DNA from: Bradyrhizobium hipponense
Lineage (GTDB): Bacteria; Pseudomonadota; Alphaproteobacteria; Rhizobiales; Xanthobacteraceae
Direction: 5' to 3'
Length of the DNA stretch: 55,075 bases
NCBI RefSeq assembly: GCF_008123965.1
Contig: NZ_VSTH01000081.1
Location: 1-55,075 of the forward strand
Positions 1-10,553 of the stretch are shown here, piece by piece. A program made the translations under genes and the position numbers. The notes below the pieces were generated by a model, which did not search any database, was not told where the DNA came from, and worked only from the letters and a program-made list of their open reading frames with translations. The stretch's first letter is position 1. Every line of letters starts with the position of its first letter.

Positions 1-137
1 AAAAACAACTGTAATGCTAAGCTGACAAGAAGCCAGCATTTCGCCTTCCGACCCATTCCCGACTTTTGAACCATTTCCATTATGGCTGGGGCGCTGGAGC
101 GTAGGTCCGCGGACTGTTATCCGGGACGTTCAAGCCT

Positions 138-2042
138 TCACTCCGGAAGACCAGCCTTGCTCAAACCCTCGGCGATGCGTTGAAATTCGGCAAGGAAGAC
201 GACGTTATCGGACCACCCAGATCCATCCTGCAACCAAAGGGCAACGGTGTAATCGGGCCTGAGCCGACGAAGCTCGGCGACGGCGGCGTGAGCTTCACGC
301 TCACGTCCCGTCAATGCACTGGCAGCGGCGAGATCAGCGTAGGCGATCCAGAGAGGCTGCACCGCGATGGAGCGGCGGCACCAGTCGATCGCCTCGTCGT
401 ATTGAGCGAGATGGCTGTGCGCATGGCAGATGTAGAAGTACCACGTGCTTAGCAGCGGATCACGGGGGCTGAGCTGAATAGCCATTTGGAGCGGTTCAAA
501 TGCCTCCGCAGAGCGGCCGACGCGAATCTTGGCGGCACCGAGCGCGCCATGAGCCGGGGCGAGGCTGGGGTTGATCGCGATCGCCCCTTTGTACTCACCG
601 ACCGCAGCCTCTACGTTCCTACCTCTGGCCCGCTGGATTTCTCCTTTCACAAAATGTGCCATTGCGTCACTGGGAAACTTTGACAGGACCTTGCCTACAG
701 CGTTCTCAGCACGCTGCAGCTGGTCCGCCGGCGCATCGCTCCAGCGATAGTTGACCTCCATTGCCAGAGTATCTGCCAGGCCCACCAGCGCCTTCGGGAG
801 GCCGGGATCGATCTGGAGCGCACGCTCGAAGATGGCGCGAGACTGCGCTAACTGCTCGCGCGAATAGGGCTGGTTCAGCACAGCCCACCCCCGCATCGTA
901 AGATCGACCGCGTCCGGACTATTGGGGCGTGCAACCTCGGCCTCGCGACTTTCCTGATTAATCAGTTCCAGATCAAGCCGCCGCGCGAGCCGTCCGGTGA
1001 TAATATCCTGAAGTTGCATCGACTTGGACCAGTCACCGTCGATGCGCTCGGACCAGGCCTCGGCGCCGGTCCGGGCATCGATCAGGCGGGCATCGATCCG
1101 AACCATCGTCTCCGTCCTGCGCAAGCTGCCGTCGAGAACGTATCGAACGCCGAGCTCGCGGCCTATGCGCTTGGGGTCGACGTTCTTGTAGGCACGGGCT
1201 GTGTTTGGTGCGATCACGAAACTGTCCTGGATCCGTGAGAGATCGGCGCTCAGATCGTCAGTGATGCCTTCCGCAAAGTAATCCTGCTCGGGCTCGTTGC
1301 TTAAATTGGTAAATGGCAGCACGACAATCGATAACCGATGGTTCAACAGCTGCGGCTCGCCCCAACGGATGTACCAATAACTCACACTGGCGCCAATCAT
1401 GAGCAGGAGAAACGCTGTCGCTAGGCCCACCCGAGCTCGCCGCGACCACAGACCAAACGGGAAGCCACCAGTCACGTTCAGGAACGAAACAGTCGGCGGC
1501 GTATCGGAGAACTGCAGAGCATAGGCTCGGACCGGGAGGGCGATGTTTTTGAGGTTCTGCTCGCCCAGATCGGCGAACTCAACACCGACCTTGCCTCGGA
1601 CTTGATCGAAGGCGGCGGAAGATATGCAGATGCCGCCGGGCTTTGCGATGCCCTCAAGCCGCGCCGCAATGTTCACGCCGTCGCCAAAAATGTCATTCGG
1701 CTCGACAATCACGTCGCCGATGTTAATGCCCACACGGAAGGCAATGCGCTTGGCTTCCGGATCGTCGATTGTAACTTCCTTGATACGGGTCTGGAATTGT
1801 ATAGCAGCCCGAACTGCTTCGACCGCGCTCGGAAACTCGGCCAGGAACCCGTCCCCTGTGTTCTTGACGATATGGCCGCCGTGTTCGGTAATTGCCGGGG
1901 CAACCGCGTCCGTTAAAAGCGCAGTAAGTTTGGCATGCGTTGCCTCTTCGTCATTGTGCATGAGTCGCGAATAGCCGGCCACATCTGCGGCCAATATCGC
2001 CGATAACCTGCGCTCGACCCGAGTTGCCCGTTCCTGCACCAT
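138..2042 (-). CDS. Class III adenylate cyclase with TolB-like and TPR regions
   Basis: Probably makes cAMP from ATP on the cytoplasmic face of the inner membrane. The 634-residue protein has an N-terminal guanylate/adenylate cyclase domain (about 10-175) with the two metal aspartates D20 and D64, the adenine-specifying pair K60 and D121, and the transition-state residues N124 and R128, so the catalytic site looks intact and ATP-specific. One membrane segment follows (about 205-225), then a TolB N-terminal-like region (about 237-370, starting LSIVVLPF) and TPR-like helices to the C-terminus. This architecture is very common and multicopy in Bradyrhizobium. The gene stands alone, facing away from the interval at 2043-2371. 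The input sensed by the C-terminal part is unknown. Confidence 0.9.
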   Translation of the reverse strand: MVQERATRVERRLSAILAADVAGYSRLMHNDEEATHAKLTALLTDAVAPAITEHGGHIVKNTGDGFLAEFPSAVEAVRAAIQFQTRIKEVTIDDPEAKRIAFRVGINIGDVIVEPNDIFGDGVNIAARLEGIAKPGGICISSAAFDQVRGKVGVEFADLGEQNLKNIALPVRAYALQFSDTPPTVSFLNVTGGFPFGLWSRRARVGLATAFLLLMIGASVSYWYIRWGEPQLLNHRLSIVVLPFTNLSNEPEQDYFAEGITDDLSADLSRIQDSFVIAPNTARAYKNVDPKRIGRELGVRYVLDGSLRRTETMVRIDARLIDARTGAEAWSERIDGDWSKSMQLQDIITGRLARRLDLELINQESREAEVARPNSPDAVDLTMRGWAVLNQPYSREQLAQSRAIFERALQIDPGLPKALVGLADTLAMEVNYRWSDAPADQLQRAENAVGKVLSKFPSDAMAHFVKGEIQRARGRNVEAAVGEYKGAIAINPSLAPAHGALGAAKIRVGRSAEAFEPLQMAIQLSPRDPLLSTWYFYICHAHSHLAQYDEAIDWCRRSIAVQPLWIAYADLAAASALTGREREAHAAVAELRRLRPDYTVALWLQDGSGWSDNVVFLAEFQRIAEGLSKAGLPE

Positions 2043-2371
2043 GGCCCGCGCTCCAACCCGGGCTCATTTGTACGATGGATCACACGACAGAGCCAATCGT
2101 GCGATGTGTATCCAGATGCTGCTGGTCACTGCCGCGCATCTGAAACGTCAGCCGCGCTGACCGACTGTTTGCTCCGGATTATCCTGACATCAGAGATGCC
2201 CTATGTCGCCCGACAGGGCCCTTGCTGACTCGCAGAGGCGAACTGGCCATGTCCGGATTCTAAGACAGAACGGACGCGATATACCTCGCGGGCTCATCGA
2301 TTTTTGGGTGCACGCTCCAGCGCATCCGGCTTTGCATTGGTGCCCGGCTCTGTTGACGAAGCCGTGACGCC
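2043..2371. other. Intergenic interval, no gene seen
   Basis: This 329-base stretch separates the cyclase gene start from the end of the methyltransferase gene; both genes lie on the minus strand. I see no convincing gene, strong hairpin or recognisable operator in it. The cyclase promoter should be here. Confidence 0.5.
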
Positions 2372-3055
2372 TCAGGCGTAGGCCACCCACCCGCGGAAGA
2401 TGAAGCCAGTATAGAACAGGGTTGGGTCGGAGAAGCCGGCGTCACGCAGGATCGATTCATCCTGCTCCGGAGCCAGAATTGGCAAATGTTTGGTGACTGC
2501 TTCCCGTGCGGCGGCCGCCTTGTCGGGCTCGACACCGGACGCGGCCAGGAACGCGGAATATCGCGACAGCCACAGCGGGCGTTCCTCTTCGCCATCGGAA
2601 GCGCTCAAATGGGCCACCACGAAGGCGGCGCGCGGCTTGAGGCGGCGGCGGACTTCCGACGCGATGCGGCGCCGCTCCTCGGCATCGACGAAGTGCAGGG
2701 TCAATAGGCACGTGGCGCCATCGAATGGTCCTTCAGGGGCGTCGTCGATGTACCCCTGATGAAAATGTGCGCGCGGCGCGAGCGATCCCAGGGTTTGCCT
2801 GGCAAGTCCCAGCATCGCCGCGGACGGGTCCACGCCGTCGAAGCGCCAGGTGGGATGCGCTTGCGCGAAGGCCGTCAGCTCCAGGCCGCCGCCGGCACCG
2901 AGCACGAGTATCCGTGCATCGTTACGCGCGCGCTCGCCCAGAAGAATCGCCGCCATGGACAGCATGGCGTTGTAGCCCGGAACGAACCGCGGCGGCCCGT
3001 CCGTATATTTCGCCACGGCCTGCGGATCGGAGAACATGTCTTGAATGTTGGTCAT
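2372..3055 (-). CDS. Class I SAM-dependent methyltransferase
   Basis: A small soluble methyltransferase of 227 residues with a Rossmann fold. Motif I is VLGAGGG at residues 51-57 and the acidic residue that binds the ribose of SAM is in GVDPS (D76). The substrate cannot be read from the sequence. It lies 24 bases downstream of the Rrf2-family regulator on the same strand, so the two are probably cotranscribed and the regulator probably controls the methyltransferase. Regulator-methyltransferase pairs of this kind are common in rhizobia, where a role in a thiol or small-molecule stress response is plausible but not shown here. Confidence 0.85.
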   Translation of the reverse strand: MTNIQDMFSDPQAVAKYTDGPPRFVPGYNAMLSMAAILLGERARNDARILVLGAGGGLELTAFAQAHPTWRFDGVDPSAAMLGLARQTLGSLAPRAHFHQGYIDDAPEGPFDGATCLLTLHFVDAEERRRIASEVRRRLKPRAAFVVAHLSASDGEEERPLWLSRYSAFLAASGVEPDKAAAAREAVTKHLPILAPEQDESILRDAGFSDPTLFYTGFIFRGWVAYA

Positions 3056-3079
3056 GGTGCGGCCTTTGACTGGAGTTCT

Positions 3080-3538
3080 TTACGCTTGATGCGCGCTGAT
3101 GCCCTGAAGCTTTCGGGATCCGAGACGCCTGCGCAGACCGTCGCCCAGCATCGCCAGCGTCACCTCACCGAGGCGCGACAGCAGCAGCGCCTCCGCATCG
3201 CGAAAGGCCTGATCGAGGGCGGCATTGACGGCCTGCTCGACCAGGCAGCCCGGCGCCTCCGTCCGGTTGCCCATCGCCAGCAGCGGGGGACTGCCGAGCG
3301 CGGCGTAGACGTCGCGCAGCGACACCTTCGAAAGGTCGCAGGCCAGCGTCCAGCCGCCGCCATGCCCCTTCTCGGAGCGGACGTAACCGAGGTCCCGCAA
3401 GCCGGCCATGATGCGCCGGATCACCACGGGGTTGGTGTCCATGGCTTTGGCCAAGGTCTCCGACGTGAACGGACCGGGCTGCTGCGCCATGTGCAGCAGC
3501 ACGTGGAGCACGCCCGATAATTTGCTGTCGCGTCTCAT
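3080..3538 (-). CDS. Rrf2-family transcriptional regulator
   Basis: A 152-residue DNA-binding protein with the N-terminal winged helix-turn-helix of the Rrf2 family (residues about 5-65, including the wing GHGGGW). Only two cysteines are present (C67 and C98), so the three-cysteine Fe-S cluster site of IscR and NsrR is absent; a thiol switch or a different ligand is more likely. The start codon directly abuts an inverted repeat at 3539-3555, leaving no room for a normal ribosome binding site, so the mRNA may be leaderless. It heads a two-gene unit with the methyltransferase and probably represses itself. Confidence 0.88.
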   Translation of the reverse strand: MRRDSKLSGVLHVLLHMAQQPGPFTSETLAKAMDTNPVVIRRIMAGLRDLGYVRSEKGHGGGWTLACDLSKVSLRDVYAALGSPPLLAMGNRTEAPGCLVEQAVNAALDQAFRDAEALLLSRLGEVTLAMLGDGLRRRLGSRKLQGISAHQA

Positions 3539-3555
3539 GTAACTTTATATGTTAC
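3539..3555 (-). promoter_or_regulatory. Candidate Rrf2 operator
   Basis: Inverted repeat GTAAC-N7-GTTAC directly touching the start codon of the Rrf2 gene. Its position and symmetry suggest autoregulation. The assignment is inferred from position only. Confidence 0.5.
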
Positions 3556-3845
3556 GTGATCGCGCTGCAGTCAAGCGGCGATAGTCCTCGCTCCAGAAGC
3601 TGTTGAAGACTTCTGGCGCATGAAAGCGCATGTGCGGGCGGTCGTTCGTACTGCGCTGGAAACGCATCTGAGGCACGAGCCCGAGAAAATAAGTCGTAGC
3701 CGGATCGAGAGCGCGGAACAGCCTGCGCGCGGGACGCGGTGTGAAGCTTGAGGATACCGATATGGAGTAGCGGTGATGGTTCGCCCTGTCCACACGCCGC
3801 GATGGTGTCATCGTGCACCTGTTTTGCCCGACGGGTCAATGTTCG
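3556..3845. other. Intergenic interval, no gene seen
   Basis: About 290 bases between the Rrf2 gene and higA. Short open frames occur on the minus strand but none has a recognisable protein or a good ribosome binding site. No repeat was recognised. Confidence 0.45.
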
Positions 3846-4226
3846 TCACGCGGCCTTTTTACGGCTCGGTCGGATCAGCACATCTGCGGAAATGCCAAGA
3901 CGTTCATGAAGACGGCGGATCATCGTGATCGATAGCCCGCGCTTTCGGTTCAGAACCTCGGCGATGCGGGTGCGTGTACCGATAATCTCTTCCAGGTCCC
4001 GTCGCGTCAGCCCTTGCTGCTCCATGCGAAACTTGATGGCCTCGACAGGATCGGGCGGATCCATCGGATAATGCTCGGCCTCGTATGCATCGATCAGCGT
4101 CGCGAGCACGTCCAGCCGGTCGCCCTCTGGTGTGCCCGACTTCGCGCCCCAGAGACGCTCAATCTCCTTGAGCGCGCCATCATAGTCTCGCTCCGTCCGA
4201 ATCGGCTTGATCTCAGTCGCCGTCAT
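3846..4226 (-). CDS. higA: HigA-type antitoxin
   Basis: The 126-residue protein is the antitoxin partner of the upstream HigB. An N-terminal region (MTATEIKPI onward) is followed by a Cro/CI-type helix-turn-helix at about residues 65-115, the HigA/COG5499 arrangement. The start at 4226 overlaps the end of higB by 14 bases, so translation is coupled. The toxin-first order is typical of higBA and unlike most type II systems. It is expected to bind and neutralise HigB and to repress the operon through its DNA-binding domain. Confidence 0.88.
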   Translation of the reverse strand: MTATEIKPIRTERDYDGALKEIERLWGAKSGTPEGDRLDVLATLIDAYEAEHYPMDPPDPVEAIKFRMEQQGLTRRDLEEIIGTRTRIAEVLNRKRGLSITMIRRLHERLGISADVLIRPSRKKAA

Positions 4227-4542
4227 GTCGAACCTCTCTGACATCGATCTTGTCGTAGTCCCGGTGCGTGCCGATCCACTTGATCCACACGATGCTCTTC
4301 TCGAAATCGACGGCAGCGACCAGCCGGTAGTCGTTGCCCTTGACGTTAAGCACGACCCGGTCCGCCGAGATGATGCTGGCGGTCGCGTAGCTGCGTTTGA
4401 TGTCTGCTGCGCTCGACCACCGCGCCTTTTTGACTTCATCGAACCACGCATCAAGGGCAGCTGCGATGATGGCGATCTTGCCATCTTGCGCCTGTGTTGC
4501 CCGACGGAGCAACGGCTTCGAAAAGCACGTGGCGTAAGCCAT
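4213..4542 (-). CDS. higB: HigB-type mRNA interferase toxin
   Basis: A 109-residue protein of the HigB family (RelE-like fold), whose members cut mRNA on translating ribosomes. The C-terminal half carries the family signature: a buried strand around RVVLNVKGNDYRLV followed by WIGTHRDYDKID, close to the usual GTHAEYDKID. The length is normal and no residue of the signature appears lost, so it is probably active. It lies upstream of and overlaps higA. The pair sits alone between the Rrf2 unit and the YgiQ gene with no sign of a mobile element next to it. Confidence 0.88.
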   Translation of the reverse strand: MAYATCFSKPLLRRATQAQDGKIAIIAAALDAWFDEVKKARWSSAADIKRSYATASIISADRVVLNVKGNDYRLVAAVDFEKSIVWIKWIGTHRDYDKIDVREVRHDGD

Positions 4543-4641
4543 TGATCCGGCTCATGCCGGCTACTGTGTATGGGGTTGTTTTTCGACTTTTTGTTTTGGA
4601 GGCTCGGAAGCCTCAGGCTGAACCGGATCTCATCCGGCCCG

Positions 4642-6666
<2,025 letters not shown>

Positions 6667-6995
6667 GGCGCCTACGCATAGGCCTGCGGGCTCGCAAAGA
6701 CAACCAACGATGTGCTGCGCGAGCGGGTCGCGGTTCCCGGTGGTGCGGATGAAGCTCTACATGCTGTGCGCGCCGCTGGCGGTGTTCTCGATCCGCCGCT
6801 TGCACACATGTTGCACCGATGCAACTCGCCGGCGCCATCGCGACGCGTTAGGCGCAGCACACGGAACCAATCGGCTTCGCGAACATTCAGGTCGAGGAAT
6901 CGACGCGGGCCCGGTTTGCGCGCGTCCGCAATCACGACGCTTGCGCCCACTATGGCGATGTTTGCGTCGCTGCCGCCTCGGCCGATGGGGGAGCT
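6667..6995. other. Intergenic interval
   Basis: About 330 bases between the YgiQ gene start and the small coiled-coil gene. A 92-codon minus-strand frame (6672-6950) is open but its product shows no domain and has an abnormal Arg/Ala/Pro-rich C-terminal half, so I do not call it a gene. The ribosome site of the next gene (GGGGAG) lies at the right end. Confidence 0.4.
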
Positions 6996-7160
6996 GTGAG
7001 TACAGTCATAGAGAATTTGCTGTCGCGGAAGCAGCAGCTCGTGGAACAGCTCGAAAAGGCGCAGTCGATCGAGGAACGCGATAGGATCGAGCAGCAGCTC
7101 GAACAGATCAACACCGCGCTGGATTTTCTGGACAGGCCGGAACCGAACGGCGCGCAGTAG
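6996..7160 (+). CDS. Small coiled-coil protein (54 residues)
   Basis: Starts at a GTG with a strong ribosome binding site (GGGGAG) just upstream and ends at TAG 7158-7160. The product is rich in Glu, Gln and Leu with a heptad-like pattern (LLSRKQQLVEQLEKAQ, then IEQQLEQINTALDFL), so it should form a single coiled-coil helix. No family function is known to me. It converges on the GntR gene with only 7 bases between the stop codons. The good start and the regular amphipathic pattern make it more likely real than chance. Confidence 0.6.
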   Translation: MSTVIENLLSRKQQLVEQLEKAQSIEERDRIEQQLEQINTALDFLDRPEPNGAQ

Positions 7161-7167
7161 CGACCGC

Positions 7168-7848
7168 TCAATCCATCTTCGGCGCCTCCATTCTCAAGGC
7201 TTTGGCATAGGTCACGCCGGAATTGGTGATGTGCGTCGTCATCAGCTCCGCGAACGCCGCAAATTCGCCGCGGACAAACAGATCGAGCAGCTTGCGATGC
7301 TCGTCGAACGACGTACGGGTGCGAACGTCGATCGGCGAGGTCAGGTTGGTGCGCAGCGCGGCGACGCGGCCCGAGACGAGCTGGTAGGATTCGACGAGAT
7401 AGCGGTTGCCGCAATGCGCGAACAGCGCTTCGTGAAAGGCGGCGTCGGCGCGGCCATAGGCGATGTTGTCTCGTGCCGCGACTGCCGGCTCCATCGCCGC
7501 GATCGCGGCGCTCATCGTCGCGACCGCGCCGTCACGGTCGTGACGGAACGCGAGCTCGGCGGCCTTGGGTTCGAGCGCGATCCTGAAGGTGCAGAGCGCG
7601 CTGATGTCCTCGGCGCTCGGGGTGAACACGAAGCTGCCGACCTGCGGCCTGATCACCACGAGCCCTTGCGCCTGCAACTGTCCCATCGCCTCGCGCACCG
7701 GCGTGCGGCTGACGCCAAAGGAAGTGGCCACCATCTCCTCGGAAATATCAGCCCCGAGCGCGAACTCGCCGTCGATGATGGCCTGGCGCAAACGCTGCAT
7801 CACCCGCTGCGACAGCGATTTCGGCGTATCGAGCTTGAGCGATCTCAT
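7168..7848 (-). CDS. GntR-family regulator (FadR/FCD subfamily)
   Basis: A 226-residue regulator: N-terminal winged helix (about 10-75, with the recognition region SRTPVREAMGQLQAQG) and an all-helical FCD ligand domain (about 85-215), in which the metal-site histidines of the family are present (FHEALFAH, EHRKL, TTHI). FCD regulators usually respond to small organic acids. It lies 14 bases downstream of the FAD-linked oxidase on the same strand and so probably controls that operon and the divergent aldolase through the palindrome at 9340-9358. Confidence 0.88.
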   Translation of the reverse strand: MRSLKLDTPKSLSQRVMQRLRQAIIDGEFALGADISEEMVATSFGVSRTPVREAMGQLQAQGLVVIRPQVGSFVFTPSAEDISALCTFRIALEPKAAELAFRHDRDGAVATMSAAIAAMEPAVAARDNIAYGRADAAFHEALFAHCGNRYLVESYQLVSGRVAALRTNLTSPIDVRTRTSFDEHRKLLDLFVRGEFAAFAELMTTHITNSGVTYAKALRMEAPKMD

Positions 7849-7862
7849 CGGCTATCCCTGGG

Positions 7863-9275
7863 TCAGATCACCTTGCCGGGATTGAGCAGATGATCGGGAT
7901 CGAGCGCGGCCTTCAGCGTCCGCATCAGCGCGATCTCGGCTTCGCTGCGGGCATGCCCCAGCCATTTCTTCTTCAACGTGCCGATGCCGTGCTCGGCGGA
8001 GACGCTGCCGCCCATCTCGCGCACGAGACCATAGATGATCGTGTCCATCTCTTCCTTCGGCTGTTGTTCGACGGAAAGGCCCGTGACCCAGGAGACGAGG
8101 TGCAGGTTGCCGTCGCCGATATGGCCGTAATAGACGCTCTCGCATCCCTCGATGCCATCAGCGAGCGCCGCCTTGCAGCGCTTGACGAACGCGTCCATCC
8201 CTGCCACCGCAAGGCCGATGTCGTAGGAGATGTGCGGCCCCAGTACCTGGCCGAATTCGGCGCAGATGTCGCGCACCCGCCAGAATCCTTGCGTCTGTGC
8301 CAGCGATTGCGCCACCGCGGCGTCCGTAAGCAATCCGCGCTCCATCAGCTCCTCGAGCCAGCTCTGGAAGCGCGGTGCATCCAGGCTCTCGTCGGTGCCC
8401 TGCGCCTCCACCAGCACGTAGAGACCGTGGCCGGCGCCGACCGGCGGCTTGACCCCGGCGCGCGCCGTGATCACGTCCCAATAGTCCGGCCACATCACCT
8501 CGAACGCCGACAGCAGCGGACCGAGGCCGCTGCGTGCGGCATCGAGCAATGCGATCACCGCGGCATAGTCCTTCAACGCGCATAGCGCGGCCATGGTCGA
8601 ACGCGGTTTTGGAAACAGTCGCAGCACCACGCGGGTGATGATGCCGAGCGTGCCTTCCGAGCCGATGAAGAGATGCTTCAAATCGTAGCCGGCATTGTTC
8701 TTCATCAGCTTGTTCAGGCTGGTGATGATGGTGCCGTCCGGCAGTACCACCTCTAGGCCAAGCACCAGTTCGCGCGTCATGCCGTAGCGGATCACGCGGT
8801 TGCCGCCGGCATTGGTCGAGAGGTTGCCGCCGATCGCGCAGGAGCCGCGCGAGCCGAGATCGAGCGGAAAGAAGAAGCCGGCTTCATCGGCCGCCTTCTG
8901 GATCGTCTCCAGCGGCGTGCCTGATTTCACCGTCATCGTTGCCGAGGCGCGATCGATCTCCTCGATGCCGCTCATGCGCTCCAGCGAGATTGCGACCCAG
9001 CCTGCTTCGGGCGAGGCGCCGCGGCAGAGCCCGGTCAATCCGCCCTGCGGCACGAACGGCAGCTGCGCCTCTCTGCATGTCAGAATCGCGTCGGCGACGC
9101 CTTGAGCGTCGAGCGGACGGATCACCGCGAGCGGCATCTGCGGTAGGCTCGCGCTCCAGTCGTTGCAATTGCGTGCGGGCACGTCGCTGCCCGTCAGCAC
9201 GGCGGCGGCTCCGAGCTTGTCGCGCAGAGTACCGAGCAATCGGCCGGAATGTTCGATGCGGGTCACCATGTCCAT
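7863..9275 (-). CDS. FAD-binding oxidase, D-lactate/glycolate dehydrogenase type
   Basis: A 470-residue flavoenzyme of the GlcD/D-lactate dehydrogenase (VAO) family that oxidises a 2-hydroxy acid and passes electrons to an acceptor other than NAD. The N-terminal FAD-binding domain shows GGNLSTNAGGNRVIRYG, and the C-terminal FAD-oxidase domain ends with SAEHGIGTLKK and a typical LDPDHLLNPGKV tail. The start at 9275 is preferred over in-frame upstream codons because GAGG lies 7 bases before it and homologues begin near here. It forms a two-gene operon with the GntR regulator and diverges from a DapA-family aldolase. Substrate is uncertain (D-lactate, glycolate or a larger 2-hydroxy acid). Confidence 0.88.
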   Translation of the reverse strand: MDMVTRIEHSGRLLGTLRDKLGAAAVLTGSDVPARNCNDWSASLPQMPLAVIRPLDAQGVADAILTCREAQLPFVPQGGLTGLCRGASPEAGWVAISLERMSGIEEIDRASATMTVKSGTPLETIQKAADEAGFFFPLDLGSRGSCAIGGNLSTNAGGNRVIRYGMTRELVLGLEVVLPDGTIITSLNKLMKNNAGYDLKHLFIGSEGTLGIITRVVLRLFPKPRSTMAALCALKDYAAVIALLDAARSGLGPLLSAFEVMWPDYWDVITARAGVKPPVGAGHGLYVLVEAQGTDESLDAPRFQSWLEELMERGLLTDAAVAQSLAQTQGFWRVRDICAEFGQVLGPHISYDIGLAVAGMDAFVKRCKAALADGIEGCESVYYGHIGDGNLHLVSWVTGLSVEQQPKEEMDTIIYGLVREMGGSVSAEHGIGTLKKKWLGHARSEAEIALMRTLKAALDPDHLLNPGKVI

Positions 9276-9339
9276 GAGAGACCTCATCAAGATCGGGAAG
9301 CGCCCAATGGCGCCGTTGCAGCGAGGGAATTGCGCCCGC

Positions 9340-9358
9340 CTTGTATGTAAGGTACAAG
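9340..9358. promoter_or_regulatory. Candidate GntR operator
   Basis: Imperfect palindrome with arms CTTGTA and TACAAG around a 7-base centre, in the interval between the divergent oxidase and aldolase genes. FCD-type GntR proteins bind short TTGT/ACAA palindromes, and the operon here encodes such a regulator. Inferred from position and symmetry. Confidence 0.5.
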
Positions 9359-9457
9359 GCGAGAAGTAAAGCAAAAACAAGGTTCCAGGTAAGCTCTGAA
9401 GATCGTTACGGATCAAAGGCTTAGTCCGAAGCTGCAGCAGCAATGGGTGGTGGTGTC

Positions 9458-10342
9458 ATGACGGAGGCAATTCGCGGGTTCTGGGTGGCATCGGCGACGC
9501 CGCTGACGTCCGACGGCAGCGTGGACTCCCCAAGGCTCGCCGGCCACGCCAAGCAGCTCTTCAGCAAAGGCGTCGACGGCGTCGTGCTGTTCGGCACCAC
9601 CGGCGAGGGCACCTCGTTCAATGTCGCCGAGCGCGTCGCAACCATCGAGGCCGTGCTCAAGGCCGGGGTCCCGGCGGAGCGCATCGGGATCGGCGGCGGC
9701 TTTCCCGCCATCAGCGACAGCATCGCTCTGACGCGCGCCGTGCTCGGTCTCGGGCTGCGCCACGTGCTGTACCTGCCGCCCTACTTCGACCGCAGCGTTA
9801 CCCCTGAGGGCATCGAGGACGCCTTTGCCGCGATCATCGACGGCGTTCGCGACGAACGCTTGCGCGCTTCGCTCTATCACATCCCGCAGGTCTCGGGCGT
9901 TGCGATCCCGATCAGCGTCGCCGCGAACTTGCGCAAGCGCTATGGCAAGCTGGTCGCAGGATTGAAGGACTCCAGCGGCGACTTCAAGCAGTTCCAGGCG
10001 TTCCGCGCCGCCGCTCCCGAGCTCGCCATCACCGTTGGTAATGAAACCGACATCGCCCGTGCGATTGCAGCTGGGGGCGCCGGCACCATCTGCGGCATGG
10101 CCAATATAGCGCCGGAGCTGGTCAAAGCGATGATCGACGGCAAGGATGTCGAGGCACGCATGCAGGCCGCGGTCGACATCGTGGTGAAGACGCCATCCTT
10201 CCTCGCGACGCTGAAGGCCATCCTCGCGGCGCAGACCGGCGATGCAAGCTGGCTGCGCGTGCGTCCGCCGCTGCGTGCCCTGTCTGACGGCACCGCGCTC
10301 AAGCGCAAGCTCGACGAGTTGGTGACTCTCGCCGACGTGTGA
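9458..10342 (+). CDS. Dihydrodipicolinate synthase (DapA) family lyase
   Basis: A 294-residue TIM-barrel aldolase of the DapA/NAL family, which uses a Schiff-base lysine to make or break pyruvate aldols. The GTTGEG motif, the catalytic Tyr in YHIP and the lysine in GLKDSSGD are all present. Start chosen at ATG 9458 because the upstream ATG at 9443 has no ribosome site and homologues begin near MTEAIRG. It diverges from an FAD-linked 2-hydroxyacid oxidase and shares its regulatory interval, which suggests a sugar-acid or hydroxyacid breakdown route rather than lysine synthesis. True substrate unknown. Confidence 0.85.
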   Translation: MTEAIRGFWVASATPLTSDGSVDSPRLAGHAKQLFSKGVDGVVLFGTTGEGTSFNVAERVATIEAVLKAGVPAERIGIGGGFPAISDSIALTRAVLGLGLRHVLYLPPYFDRSVTPEGIEDAFAAIIDGVRDERLRASLYHIPQVSGVAIPISVAANLRKRYGKLVAGLKDSSGDFKQFQAFRAAAPELAITVGNETDIARAIAAGGAGTICGMANIAPELVKAMIDGKDVEARMQAAVDIVVKTPSFLATLKAILAAQTGDASWLRVRPPLRALSDGTALKRKLDELVTLADV

Positions 10343-10388
10343 GATCGTACAACGCCGCGCCGGGCGGCCGCGAATTCGCGCGGAGCGC

Positions 10389-10406
10389 GTCGCGGTTCCC
10401 CGCGAC
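10389..10406 (+). terminator. Hairpin after the aldolase gene
   Basis: Perfect 7-base inverted repeat GTCGCGG-TTCC-CCGCGAC, 46 bases after the stop codon. There is no T-run after it, so it could be a Rho-dependent end or an mRNA-stabilising hairpin rather than an intrinsic terminator. Confidence 0.3.
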
Positions 10407-10553
10407 ATCAATCGGTGATTGCGCTTTTGTGCACATCTACGCTTGGAAGGAATAACACTAGAGCGATTCAAATCCGTCTACGGTTCTCTTGGTCCGCTGC
10501 GACTGCTACAGGCGCACACTTCAACACTGCGTCTGACTTGAAGTGGATCGAAA

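Noticed and set aside
4599..4614. Small hairpin GAGGCT-CGGA-AGCCTC between the YgiQ gene and higB
   Set aside because: The T-rich run lies on the wrong side for an intrinsic terminator in either direction, and the stem is short.
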